Shown: positions 1 through 7,668 of the stretch, one piece after another
Layout of the letters: the number at the start of each line of letters is the position of its first letter
Position numbering within the stretch: the first letter of the stretch is position 1
Assembly (NCBI RefSeq): GCF_004117855.1
Contig: NZ_QWBW01000021.1
Span: 21,840-85,839, forward strand
Reading direction: 5' to 3'
Source: Modicisalibacter coralii
GTDB taxonomy: Bacteria; Pseudomonadota; Gammaproteobacteria; Pseudomonadales; Halomonadaceae
Length of the DNA: 64,000 bases
Made by a program: the position numbers and the translations under genes
Notes under the pieces: generated by a model
The model's input: the letters and a program-made list of their open reading frames with translations, nothing else
Told to the model about the DNA's origin: nothing
The model's database searches: none

Positions 1-290
1 TCGAAGACCCCGTCCAGGGCCTCGCCACACGCCGGACAGGCCCAGGCCTGGCGCGGCCGGGGCGGGCCATCGAGGGCCTCGTCGACCAGTGCCCGGGCCC
101 GGGCATGATCGGCGGCGGCGACCCAGACGGCGGGTTCGCACTCGCCGGGCGGCAGCTCGCCGGCGGCGCCGCCGAGGATCATGTTGCGCAGCTCGCAGTC
201 GATCCCCGCGCCGACGAGCACGTTGTAGACGTGGCTGACCCGCAGCGCATTGGTATCGGCGAAGACCCGCACGCAAGCCCCGGTCGTCAT
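1..290 (-). CDS. DUF2007 family protein (3' part cut by window edge)
   Basis: The first codon is ATG at 288-290 and the frame stays open to the window edge, so only the N-terminal 96 or so residues are visible. The start (MTTGACVRVFADTNALRVSH) and the following stretch about values 'between' residues such as NMILGG and the AVWVAAADHARARALVDE segment match the DUF2007 'putative signal transducing protein' type, a small alpha-beta fold of unknown role. A CPACGE motif appears near the cut end and suggests a zinc-ribbon-like tail. The gene starts four bases after the rlmI stop, so the two are probably co-transcribed. Assignment to the family is from memory of its sequence pattern; function is not known. 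Confidence 0.6.
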   Translation of the reverse strand, partial: MTTGACVRVFADTNALRVSHVYNVLVGAGIDCELRNMILGGAAGELPPGECEPAVWVAAADHARARALVDEALDGPPRPRQAWACPACGEALDGVF

Positions 291-294
291 GCCG

Positions 295-1485
295 TCAGTC
301 GCGGAATACCCGCAGGCCCAGCGCCTTGAGATAGGCGGTCTCGGGGATCGACGGATGAACCGGGTGATCGGGCCCCTGGCCACCCTGATAGATCAACTGG
401 CCGTGGCGGTCCTGGTGACGCACGGCGCCGCGCACGCAATCGATCAGCCGCTCGGTGGTCATGTGCATGGAGCAGGAAGCGGAGAGCAGCAGCCCATCGC
501 GCCCCAGCAGGCGCATCGCCTCGCGATTGAGCCGGGCGTAGGCGCGCTCGCCGTTGGGGATGTCCTTGCGCCGCTTGATGAACGCCGGCGGATCGAGGAT
601 CACCACGTCGAACTGCTCGCCGTCGGCCTTGAGTGCCGCCATCGCCTCGAAGGCATCGGCCTCGCCGACCGCCACCCGCTCGGCGACGTCATTGAGCTCG
701 GCGTTCGCGGCGACCCGTTCCAGCGCCTCGGCGGAACGGTCCACGCAGAGCACCTCGCTGGCCCCGTGGGCCGCCGCCTGGACGCCCCAGCCGCCGACGT
801 AGCTGAACAGATCGAGGACTCGCTTGCCGGGCACCAGGGCATTGAGCCAGGCACGGTTGGCGCGGTGATCGAAGAACCAGCCGGTCTTCTGCCCGGCCAG
901 CACCGGCGCCTCGAAGCGCACCCCGTTTTCCTCGAGCAGCACCGTCTCGGGCAGCTCGCCGTGGACGACCTCGACCTGGGCGTCGAGCTGCTCCAGACGG
1001 CGTCCCGAGGTATCGTTCTTGAAGACGATGGCCCGGGGCGAGAACACCTTGTCGAGAGCGGCGATCACCTCGTCGCCGATCCGCTCCATGCCCAGCGTAT
1101 TGAGCTGGGCCACCAGCACGTCGTCGTAGCGGTCGACGACCAGGCCGGGCAGCAGGTCGCCCTCGCCATGCACCAGCCGATAGTAGGGCTTGTCGAACAG
1201 CCGCTCGCGCAGCGCCAGCGCCTGGTTGAAGCGATGCACCAGCAGCGAGCGGTCGAGGCGCACGTTGACGTCGCGCGAGACGATACGCGCACAGATCAGC
1301 GAGTGCGGATTGACGTAGGCGATGCCCATGGGCTTGCCGCTGGCCGCCTCGATGATGGCCTGGCTGCCCGGCTCGACGCCCTTGAGGGGCGTCGCCTGGG
1401 TGTCGATCTCGTTGGAATAGAGCCACAGATGACCGGCCTTGAGGCGGCGATCGGCGTTCTTCTTCAGGCGCAGGCGTTCGGTCAC
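295..1485 (-). CDS. rlmI: 23S rRNA m5C1962 methyltransferase RlmI
   Basis: The 396-residue product matches the RlmI/RlmK family in length and layout: an N-terminal PUA-like RNA-binding region beginning RLRLKKNADRRLKAGHLWLYS, then a Rossmann methyltransferase domain. Motif I is VLDLFSYVGGWG, the catalytic-loop motif IV is DPPAF, and the SASCSMHM segment carries the cysteine expected in motif VI of m5C methyltransferases. It would methylate cytosine 1962 of 23S rRNA using S-adenosylmethionine. The start codon is GTG (1483-1485), preceded by GGAG six bases upstream. A weak promoter-like TAAAAT lies further upstream in the 1486-1711 gap, which also holds a hairpin repeat. The DUF2007 gene follows after four bases. 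Confidence 0.93.
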   Translation of the reverse strand: MTERLRLKKNADRRLKAGHLWLYSNEIDTQATPLKGVEPGSQAIIEAASGKPMGIAYVNPHSLICARIVSRDVNVRLDRSLLVHRFNQALALRERLFDKPYYRLVHGEGDLLPGLVVDRYDDVLVAQLNTLGMERIGDEVIAALDKVFSPRAIVFKNDTSGRRLEQLDAQVEVVHGELPETVLLEENGVRFEAPVLAGQKTGWFFDHRANRAWLNALVPGKRVLDLFSYVGGWGVQAAAHGASEVLCVDRSAEALERVAANAELNDVAERVAVGEADAFEAMAALKADGEQFDVVILDPPAFIKRRKDIPNGERAYARLNREAMRLLGRDGLLLSASCSMHMTTERLIDCVRGAVRHQDRHGQLIYQGGQGPDHPVHPSIPETAYLKALGLRVFRD

Positions 1486-1584
1486 GGGAACTCCGGTTCA
1501 GGTCATCACTAATGAAGGCATTTTAACGCGCTTGCAGACCACCGAGAAAAGTCCGCAGGTTCTCATGCGCGGAGAAACGCTGAA

Positions 1585-1686
1585 CAAATCGCCGAGCAGT
1601 GTAAAGCGCAAGGCGCACGGAGCACAGAAACCGGAGCCTATGAGTTATAGGTGAGGATTTCGAGCACCGCGCAACGCAGCGATTTG
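1585..1686. repeat. Hairpin repeat family, copy A
   Basis: A 102-base element bounded by the inverted termini CAAATCGC (1585-1592) and GCGATTTG (1679-1686). Its core is a 5-bp stem CCTAT / ATAGG (1637-1641 / 1647-1651) around loop GAGTT, followed by TGAGGAT. The left arm contains GCGCAAGGCGC and the right arm CGCGCAACGC. The same arrangement recurs at 3366, 28344 and 30057 with different stem bases that keep pairing. It ends 25 bases beyond the mutM stop codon. Confidence 0.75.
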
Positions 1687-1711
1687 CCTGCGCAGGCATT
1701 TGCGTTGTTAC

Positions 1712-2527
1712 TCAGGTCTGGCAGCGTGGGCAGAACACGCTCGCCCGCTGCCCCAGGGTGATCTGGCGCAGCTCGCCGCCGCAGCGCCGGCAAGGCTCGC
1801 CGGCCCGGCCGTAGACGTTGAGTCGCTGGGAGAAATAGCCCGGCTCGCCGACACCGCTGACGAAATCGCGCAGCGTGGTGCCGCCCTGACTGATCGCCGC
1901 GGCGAGCACCTCGCGGACCGCCTCGGCCAGCCGGTCGTAGCGCTCGCGGCCGATGCGCCCGGCGGCGCGACGCGGGTCGATGCCGGCCAGGAACAGCGCC
2001 TCGGCGGCGTAGATGTTGCCCACACCGACCACCACGGCGTTGTCCATCAGAAACGGCTTGACCGCCAGACGCCGTCCCCGCGACAGCCGGTACAGCCGCT
2101 CGCCGTCGAAATCCGGCGACAACGGCTCCGGCCCCAGCCTGGCCAGGCGCGGATCGCTGGCGACGTCGCCGGCCAGCCAGTCGACGAAGCCGAAGCGGCG
2201 CGGATCGTGATAGCGCAGGATGGCGCCGTCATCGACCACCAGGTCGACGTGGTCGTGTTTCTTCGGCGGGTCGCCGACCCGGGCGATGCGCAGGCTGCCC
2301 GACATGCCCAGATGCCAGAGCAGCGTGCGCTCGCCGGTGGGCACGATCAGGTACTTGGCGCGACGGCGCAGCTCGCCGATCCGCCGCCCGATCAGGTGAT
2401 CCTCGAAATCCACCGGCACCGGCGTGCGCAGGCGCCGCTCGCGGACGATCACCTCACGGATCTCGCCGCCCTCTAGGTAGGGGGCGACGCCGCGGCGGGT
2501 GGTCTCGACTTCGGGCAACTCGGGCAT
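1712..2527 (-). CDS. mutM: Formamidopyrimidine-DNA glycosylase (Fpg/MutM)
   Basis: A 271-residue bifunctional glycosylase/AP lyase that removes 8-oxoguanine and ring-opened purines. The start is set at the ATG giving [14 protein letters not shown], because the catalytic nucleophile is the proline exposed after methionine removal; an upstream in-frame ATG would bury it behind five residues and abolish activity. Glu follows directly, the RRRAKYLI lysine region is present, and the C-terminus has the four-cysteine zinc finger (CRRCG ... CPRCQT) with the conserved arginine in LGQRAS. It lies downstream of rpmB and rpmG on the same strand, as in E. coli, although a terminator-like hairpin intervenes at 2583-2604. 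Confidence 0.96.
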   Translation of the reverse strand: MPELPEVETTRRGVAPYLEGGEIREVIVRERRLRTPVPVDFEDHLIGRRIGELRRRAKYLIVPTGERTLLWHLGMSGSLRIARVGDPPKKHDHVDLVVDDGAILRYHDPRRFGFVDWLAGDVASDPRLARLGPEPLSPDFDGERLYRLSRGRRLAVKPFLMDNAVVVGVGNIYAAEALFLAGIDPRRAAGRIGRERYDRLAEAVREVLAAAISQGGTTLRDFVSGVGEPGYFSQRLNVYGRAGEPCRRCGGELRQITLGQRASVFCPRCQT

Positions 2528-2582
2528 GCAGGACTCCGACACGAGCGAGGAGAGAGCGAATCACACGGGACGAGCAGAGACG

Positions 2583-2604
2583 AAAAAACCCGGCCAGGCC
2601 GGGT
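2583..2604 (-). terminator. Rho-independent terminator after rpmBG
   Basis: On the minus strand an ACCCGGCC / GGCCGGGT stem with an AG/CT loop (2588-2604) is followed by a run of six T (complement of 2588-2583). It lies about 120 bases past rpmG and before mutM, so mutM probably needs read-through or its own promoter. Confidence 0.8.
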
Positions 2605-2723
2605 CTTTCTCGGCAGGCGACACGCCTGCGGTGGAAGCATCAAGCCCCGAAGCCATCGATAAATCGACGGGCCACGCCACGCCCAGGGGCGATCGGCGGG
2701 TACCGTCATTTATCGACGCATCG

Positions 2724-2879
2724 TTACTTGATCTTGGCTTCCTTGTACATCACGTGCTTGCGGACCACCGGATCGTACTTCTTGAATTCGAGCTTGTCCG
2801 GGGTGTTCCGCTTGTTCTTGTTGGTGGTGTAGAAGTGGCCGGTACCGGCGCTGGACACCAACTTGATCTTGTCACGCAT
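2724..2879 (-). CDS. rpmG: 50S ribosomal protein L33
   Basis: A 51-residue basic protein ([20 protein letters not shown] to VMYKEAKIK) matching bacterial L33 of the cysteine-free type along its whole length. L33 binds 23S rRNA near the E site. The family has zinc-binding (four Cys) and non-zinc versions; no cysteine is present here, so this is the zinc-independent form and would not serve as a zinc store. The gene sits 28 bases downstream of rpmB, is preceded by GGGAG, and forms the usual rpmB-rpmG pair. Confidence 0.98.
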   Translation of the reverse strand: MRDKIKLVSSAGTGHFYTTNKNKRNTPDKLEFKKYDPVVRKHVMYKEAKIK

Positions 2880-2907
2880 GATCGCTACTCCCTAATGTAA
2901 GAACGCC

Positions 2908-3144
2908 TTAGATGCGCTCACCGCGCTTGCGAATGTCTGACAGCACCTCTTCGATGCCCTTCTTGTCGATGATCCGCATACCCTTGGAGGAGACGCGCAG
3001 CTTGACGAAGCGCTTCTCGGACTCCACCCAGAAACGGTGGGTGTGCAGATTGGGCACGAAACGACGGCGCGTCTTGCGCTGGGAGTGGGATACGTTGTTA
3101 CCAGTCACCGGACGCTTGCCGGTAACCTGACATACTTTGGACAT
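2908..3144 (-). CDS. rpmB: 50S ribosomal protein L28
   Basis: The 78-residue protein starts [20 protein letters not shown] and contains the family's [19 protein letters not shown] segment and the [14 protein letters not shown] tail, matching E. coli L28 in length. The start was chosen at the second in-frame ATG (3142-3144), which gives the conserved N-terminus; the upstream ATG adds only MEAL. A sigma-70-like promoter lies at 3261-3289. Together with rpmG it makes a two-gene ribosomal operon inside the conserved mutM-rpmG-rpmB-radC block. Confidence 0.98.
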   Translation of the reverse strand: MSKVCQVTGKRPVTGNNVSHSQRKTRRRFVPNLHTHRFWVESEKRFVKLRVSSKGMRIIDKKGIEEVLSDIRKRGERI

Positions 3145-3260
3145 GAGAGCCTCCAACCGCTGGGCGAGTTGTTCAAAACCTGTCGGGCAAACCGGGAAGA
3201 GAGAATGGCAGGTAACCGCCTTCCGCCCCTTAATTAACCCAAGGAAGTCAAAGGGCGTAC

Positions 3261-3289
3261 TTTATACCAGAAGCCGTCCGTTGCGGCAA
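3261..3289 (-). promoter_or_regulatory. Sigma-70 promoter for rpmB-rpmG
   Basis: Read on the minus strand: TTGCCG (3289-3284), a 17-base spacer, then TATAAA (3266-3261). Hexamers and spacing are close to consensus, and it lies about 117 bases upstream of the rpmB start codon. The rest of the 3145-3491 gap holds the leader and repeat copy B. Confidence 0.65.
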
Positions 3290-3365
3290 GCTACATTCGC
3301 AGGAGGCGCCACGGCAAATCATGCGCCAAGAGCCGGATAGGCCACCCTACATGACCAGAGCCTCT

Positions 3366-3488
3366 CGAAAAGTCGGCGAGCGAAGGTCAGGCAAGGCAAA
3401 AATCAGCGAAAAAGCGGAGTTTACGAGCTGTAAATGAGCATTTTGAGCTGATTTTTAACGCCGCATGACCGAGCGCAGCCACTTTTCG
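3366..3488. repeat. Hairpin repeat family, copy B (best preserved)
   Basis: A 123-base element with perfect 8-base terminal inverted repeats CGAAAAGT (3366-3373) and ACTTTTCG (3481-3488). Nested inside is a perfect 10-base pair AAAAATCAGC (3398-3407) / GCTGATTTTT (3447-3456), and at the centre TTTAC / GTAAA (3420-3424 / 3430-3434) around loop GAGCT, followed by TGAGCATTTTGAG. Further arm bases (GGTCA with TGACC) also pair, so the whole element can fold into one long hairpin. It ends three bases beyond the radC stop codon. Confidence 0.85.
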
Positions 3489-3491
3489 GGC

Positions 3492-4166
3492 CTACAACCA
3501 GCCCCGTTCGGCGAACGACACCACCTCGCCGTCGCCGACCACGAAATGGTCGAGCACGCGGATCTCGAACAGCGCCAGCGCCTCCTTGAGTCGCTCGGTG
3601 ATGCGGCGGTCGGCGTCGCTGGGCTCGGCCACGCCGGACGGATGGTTGTGCGCGAAGATGATCGCGCCGGCCCCCAGTTCCAGGGCGCGCCGGGCGACCT
3701 CGCGCGGGTAGACCGAGGCGCCGTCCAGCGTACCGCGGAACAGCGACTCGAAGCGAATCACCCGGTGCTGGGTATCCAGAAACAGCGCGGCGAACTCCTC
3801 GTGGCCGAGATGGCGCAACTGCGAGGCGAGATAGGCCCGCACCAGCGACGGCGAGGTCAAGGCGCCGCCGCGCTCGAGCTGACTGGCAAGATGGCGCCGC
3901 GAGAGCTCGAGCACCGCCTGCAACTGGACGTACTTGGCCTCGCCCAGGCCGTGCTCGGCACAGAAGCGCTCGCGGTCGGCCTCGAGCAGCGGCCGCAGGC
4001 CGCCGAAGGCGCCCAGCAGATCACGTGCCAGATCCACGGCCGAACGCCCCTTGACGCCGACCCGCAGGAAGATCGCCAGCAGCTCGGCGTCGCTGAGCGC
4101 CTGCGGCCCCAGCCCCAGCAGCTTCTCGCGGGGGCGCTCGCCCTCGGGCCAGTCGCGAATCCCCAT
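3492..4166 (-). CDS. radC: RadC family JAB/JAMM-domain protein
   Basis: A 224-residue protein with the RadC layout: an N-terminal UPF0758 helix-hairpin-helix region ([20 protein letters not shown], residues 13-32) and a C-terminal JAMM metalloprotease-like domain with HNHPSG at residues 173-178 and D186, giving the HxH...D zinc-binding triad. The early link to DNA repair has been questioned, and its biochemical role is not settled. In E. coli radC is followed by coaBC; here the order is interrupted by a phosphatase gene and the hexuronate island. Repeat copy B abuts its 3' end. Confidence 0.93.
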   Translation of the reverse strand: MGIRDWPEGERPREKLLGLGPQALSDAELLAIFLRVGVKGRSAVDLARDLLGAFGGLRPLLEADRERFCAEHGLGEAKYVQLQAVLELSRRHLASQLERGGALTSPSLVRAYLASQLRHLGHEEFAALFLDTQHRVIRFESLFRGTLDGASVYPREVARRALELGAGAIIFAHNHPSGVAEPSDADRRITERLKEALALFEIRVLDHFVVGDGEVVSFAERGWL

Positions 4167-4181
4167 CCCGGCCGCGCCGCT

Positions 4182-5054
4182 TCAGGGCGTCCCGGTGGGC
4201 TGCCAGGGCTCGAGCGCCGCCTTGCGCGCCTTGTCCTTCTGCGCGGGAGACAGGCCCCAGTCGCCGCCGTAGATCGCGCCTTCCCAGGCGCCGTAGGCGG
4301 GGTTGGGCAGCAGGATGAAGTGCCGTCCGAAGCGGGCCTGGCGCGCTGTGGCCAGAGCGCGGCGCTCGGCGGGGTCGTCGCTGTCGAACTGGCTTTCGAA
4401 ATCGGACAGGTTGTCGCCCATGTAGAGCGCCACGCGATGATCGGCGAGGACCGCGTCACGGCGCGGCTGCTTGTCGGAGGTGTCGGTGCGCAGCATCAGG
4501 TGATCGTCGTCCGCCTGGGGAAAGCCCAGCGCCTCGAGGTTGTCGCGGGTCGCCTCGAGGGCGTCGGCGTCGCGGTTAGTGATGTAGTAGATATCGACGC
4601 CCTGCTCGTCGGCATAGGTCAGGAAGTCGAGCGCGCCGGGCATCGCCTTGGCCTGGCGGTCTTCCATCCAGCGATGCCAGCGTTCGCTGTCGTAGGCGGC
4701 ATCGCGTCCCACCAGGTAGGCCTCGAAGGCACTGTTGTCGATCACCGTCTCGTCACAGTCCACCACCACCGCCAGCGGACGATTGCCGTCGTCCTCGTCG
4801 AGGATCGCATCGAGCCGGTCGCGGGCGACGTTGAAGGCCTGATAGCTGAGCGCCCGATATTCCGCGGCGCTCTGCATCCAGGCGGTGGCCATCACCAGTT
4901 GCTCATTGAGATCGCGCTGGGAGTAGGCCGGGTTCGACGTCGGTGTGGCCGACTGGCTGGCGCAACCGGTCAGCAGCAGGCCCGTCAGGGCCAGGCCGGC
5001 CAGTTGCCGGGAGCGGGACAGGTGACGCGACGGGCGAAGCAGTGGCAATGACAT
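4182..5054 (-). CDS. Lipoprotein acid phosphatase, HAD class IIIB (e(P4)-like)
   Basis: The 290-residue product has a lipoprotein signal ending LTGLLLTGC, with the lipidated cysteine near residue 31, so it is predicted to be membrane-anchored and to face the periplasm. The phosphatase domain has the class B/e(P4) signatures: VVVDCDETVIDNS (nucleophile Asp99, second Asp101), YITNR and GDNLSDF. Relatives dephosphorylate nucleotides and other phosphomonoesters to let cells take up nucleosides and phosphate. The start at 5054 is favoured because AAGGG lies eight bases before it; an upstream ATG at 5075 has no ribosome-binding site. The gene starts only 36 bases from a heptanucleotide array, which may affect its expression. 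Confidence 0.85.
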   Translation of the reverse strand: MSLPLLRPSRHLSRSRQLAGLALTGLLLTGCASQSATPTSNPAYSQRDLNEQLVMATAWMQSAAEYRALSYQAFNVARDRLDAILDEDDGNRPLAVVVDCDETVIDNSAFEAYLVGRDAAYDSERWHRWMEDRQAKAMPGALDFLTYADEQGVDIYYITNRDADALEATRDNLEALGFPQADDDHLMLRTDTSDKQPRRDAVLADHRVALYMGDNLSDFESQFDSDDPAERRALATARQARFGRHFILLPNPAYGAWEGAIYGGDWGLSPAQKDKARKAALEPWQPTGTP

Positions 5055-5090
5055 GGACAGACCCTTGGTTGGCATTGGCGATCACGGCGG

Positions 5091-5195
5091 CTCGTAGCTC
5101 GTAGCTCGTAGCTCGTAGCTCGTAGCTCGTAGCTCGTAGCTCGTAGCTCGTAGCTCGTAGCTCGTAGCTCGTAGCTCGTAGCTCGTAGCTCGTAG
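5091..5195. repeat. Heptanucleotide tandem array (CTCGTAG)15
   Basis: Fifteen uninterrupted, identical copies of CTCGTAG occupy 105 bases, followed by a partial copy. Seven is not a multiple of three, but the array is non-coding with respect to the phosphatase because an in-frame TGA (5082-5084) precedes that gene's possible starts. It lies in the intergenic region between the phosphatase (minus) and the gntR gene (plus), where promoter elements for both are expected. Confidence 0.98.
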
Positions 5196-5332
5196 CTCAG
5201 TCTATCAGCGAACCTGAATACACGCCCGCCCGGTCACCCCGGCAACCCGGTCGCTCGACCAAAGTTGCATCGCAAGCTGTTCTGACCCGACTACCATACT
5301 AGTCATACAACGAATCGAGGCAGGGGTTTAAC

Positions 5333-6049
5333 ATGACGCCATCGCTGATCGCACTCTGGGAGGAACAGCCCGAGGGCAACGTTCGCCAGCGCCTCCATGC
5401 GGTCCTGCGCCAGTCGATCATCCGCATGACGCTGGCCCCGGGTCAGGCGCTGTCGGAGAAGGAGATCGCCGAGACCTTCGCGGTCAGCCGCCAGCCGGTT
5501 CGCGAGGCCTTCATCCGGCTCTCGGAGGCCGGGCTCGTGGAGGTGCGCCCGCAGCGCGGCACCTACGTCGTGCCCATCTCGCAGGCGGCCGTCATGGAGG
5601 CCCGCTTCGTGCGCGAGGCGATCGAGATCGCCGTGGCCCGCGACGCCGCCGACCAGGGACTCGATTCGGCAGTCCACGACGAACTGCACGAGCTCATCGC
5701 GCGTCAGCAGCGCTGCGTCGAGCCCCAGGATCACGACCGCTTCTACCGGCTCGACGAAGCCTTCCACCGCACCCTGGCGCTGGGCACCGGCCACGATGCC
5801 GCCTGGCGGGTGACCCAGGAGGTCAAGGCACAACTCGACCGGGTGCGCTACCTGAGCGTGCCGGACGCCACCCCCATCACCAAGCTGATCGACCAGCACA
5901 CCCGCATCCTCGACGCCATCGTCGCGCGTGACGCCGACGCCGCCGAACGTGCCGTGACGGAACACTTGCGCGAGATCCTCAGTTCGCTACCGACACTGGT
6001 CGAGCGCTTTCCCGAACTGTTCGAGGCCGCCGCACCCAATCGCCGATGA
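5333..6049 (+). CDS. GntR-family (FadR/FCD subgroup) transcriptional regulator
   Basis: The 238-residue protein has an N-terminal winged helix (residues about 18-80, with LSEKEIAETFAVSRQPVREA and the wing RPQRGTYV) and a C-terminal all-helical FCD ligand domain with the expected Asp/His metal-site residues (FYRLDEAFHRTL, IDQHTRILDAI). It is oriented towards, and lies directly upstream of, the TRAP and uronate genes, so it most likely senses a hexuronate or an intermediate such as fructuronate, as UxuR/ExuR do in E. coli; this is inferred from context. A direct repeat CATAC-TAGT-CATAC at 5295-5308 just upstream could be a binding site, but this is weak. Confidence 0.85.
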   Translation: MTPSLIALWEEQPEGNVRQRLHAVLRQSIIRMTLAPGQALSEKEIAETFAVSRQPVREAFIRLSEAGLVEVRPQRGTYVVPISQAAVMEARFVREAIEIAVARDAADQGLDSAVHDELHELIARQQRCVEPQDHDRFYRLDEAFHRTLALGTGHDAAWRVTQEVKAQLDRVRYLSVPDATPITKLIDQHTRILDAIVARDADAAERAVTEHLREILSSLPTLVERFPELFEAAAPNRR

Positions 6050-6142
6050 CTGGCGCTTTCGGGAAATAGCCTGTGAACGTTCCCCATGGCCGCATCCTGC
6101 GGCTCCCTTAAACAACCACAACAGACACGCCAGGAGGCTTCC

Positions 6143-7105
6143 ATGAAATTCGTGCCCCTATTACCGGCACTGGCCCTAGCTTTTACTAGCCAGTTCGCGC
6201 TGGCCGACTATGAACTCAACTTGTCATCTGCGCTCAGCAGCCAGGACCCCATGGTCCAGGCAATGGAGCACGCCAAACAGCGTATCGAGAAGCGCAGCGA
6301 CGGCGAGCTTACCGTCAACGTCTTTCCCAACAGCCAACTGGGCTCCGGCGAGGATGTCGTCGAACAGATCCGCAGCGGGGCCAACATCGGCATCCTCATC
6401 GATGCTGGCCGACTCTCCGAGTACCAGCCGGAACTCGGCATCCTGAGCGCCCCCTATCTGGTCGATGACTACAACCAGTACAAGACAATCACCCAGTCGA
6501 CGCTTTATCAGAAGTGGGTCGACGAATTGGCCGCCAACAGCGGCCTCCGCCTGCTCGACTACAACTGGTTCCAGGGCTCGCGCGAGATGCTGACCCAGAA
6601 ACCGATCAACAAGCCGGCAGATCTCGAGGGAGTGCGTATCCGCACCATCAATTCGCCGATCTGGCTGAAGACCATCGAGGCGATGGGTGCCACACCTACC
6701 CCACTACCCTGGTCGGAAGTCTATTCGGCGCTGCAACTCGGCTCGATCGACGGTGCCGAGGCCCAACTGACCGCGGCCGATGGCCAGCGCCTGCAGGAAG
6801 TGATCAGCAACGTGGCGCTGACGCATCACATCCAACTGATGACCGGCATCGCCACCTCGGACCAGTGGTATCAGTCGCTGCCCGAGGAGCTGCGCACCAT
6901 TCTCGACGAAGAACTCGAGAAGGCCGGTGACGAGGCCAGCAAAGCGACGGTCGACGCCCTCGACGACGTGCGCCAAAAGATGGAGAGCGAAGGTGTCACT
7001 TTCAACGACATCGACACACAACCATTCCGCGAGCGTGTCAAGGCCGTCTACGAGGAACTCGGCTACGACCAGTACCGTGATCAGTTGCTCCAAGGCGCGC
7101 AGTAA
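6143..7105 (+). CDS. TRAP transporter solute-binding protein (DctP family), probable hexuronate
   Basis: A 320-residue periplasmic binding protein. The start at 6143 follows a strong AGGAGG and yields a signal peptide (MKFVPLLPALALAFTSQFALA) cut before DYELNLSS. The DctP fold is visible in VFPNSQLGSGEDVVEQIRSG and in LEGVRIRTINSPIWLKTIEAMG, which contains the conserved arginine that salt-bridges the carboxylate of the ligand, and in LPWSEVYSALQLGSIDGAE. Its position next to uxaC, uxuA and uxuB points to D-glucuronate and/or D-galacturonate as ligand. It is the first of three TRAP genes in order P-Q-M. Confidence 0.92.
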   Translation: MKFVPLLPALALAFTSQFALADYELNLSSALSSQDPMVQAMEHAKQRIEKRSDGELTVNVFPNSQLGSGEDVVEQIRSGANIGILIDAGRLSEYQPELGILSAPYLVDDYNQYKTITQSTLYQKWVDELAANSGLRLLDYNWFQGSREMLTQKPINKPADLEGVRIRTINSPIWLKTIEAMGATPTPLPWSEVYSALQLGSIDGAEAQLTAADGQRLQEVISNVALTHHIQLMTGIATSDQWYQSLPEELRTILDEELEKAGDEASKATVDALDDVRQKMESEGVTFNDIDTQPFRERVKAVYEELGYDQYRDQLLQGAQ

Positions 7106-7173
7106 CTTCCTCGGCGGGTCGGCCTTGCCGCCCCGCCCACGTTCTTCTTCGACGAGTCATCGGCTCAAGGATT

Positions 7174-7668
7174 ATGCATATGTGGCGCTGGTTCGACACG
7201 CTGGAGGAGTCTCTCGCCATCCTGTTGCTGGGCTGCACGTCGCTGGCCATCTTCGCCAGCGCCTCGATGCGGGCGATCGGGCACCCTTTCGCCGGCGGTG
7301 CAGAACTGTCCCAGTTCCTGTTCATCTGGACGGCCGTGCTGGGAGCCGACATTACCCTGCGACATGGTGGTCAGGTGCGTATTGATGCACTGACCGAACG
7401 CCTACCACGACGTCTCAATAGAGTGCTGACTGCCCTATCTCTCACATTGATGATTGGGCTGCTCGTCTTACTGGCTTATTACGGTTTCCCGCTGGCACTG
7501 TCGAACTGGCAACGACCGCTAGGTATTGCTGGGCTGAGTTACGGCTATGTCACCCTGGCGCTGCCCGTCGGCGCGATCCTGATGCTGATATCGCTACTGC
7601 GCGCACTGGTCGCCCGGGGTCTCGACGGCTTGTTCGAAAGCGGCGACGCCGTGGAGGAAACGCTATGA
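7174..7668 (+). CDS. TRAP transporter small permease (DctQ family)
   Basis: A 164-residue membrane protein with four hydrophobic segments (about residues 12-32, 48-64, 84-106 and 125-148), as expected for the small TRAP subunit. Typical features are EESLAILLLG in the first helix and the FLFIWTAVLGADITLRHGGQVRIDALTERLP stretch, of which the HGGQVRID part is conserved in the family. Its stop overlaps the start of the large permease in ATGA, indicating translational coupling. G+C content is visibly lower here than in the manD-uxuA half of the island, with several TTA and CTA codons. Confidence 0.9.
   Translation: MHMWRWFDTLEESLAILLLGCTSLAIFASASMRAIGHPFAGGAELSQFLFIWTAVLGADITLRHGGQVRIDALTERLPRRLNRVLTALSLTLMIGLLVLLAYYGFPLALSNWQRPLGIAGLSYGYVTLALPVGAILMLISLLRALVARGLDGLFESGDAVEETL

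Noticed and set aside
5091..5195. Heptamer array considered as a CRISPR array
   Set aside because: The units are contiguous with no spacers and no cas genes are present.
5295..5308. CATAC-TAGT-CATAC direct repeat as the GntR operator
   Set aside because: It is a short direct repeat rather than the dyad expected for this regulator family, so it is mentioned only as a weak candidate.
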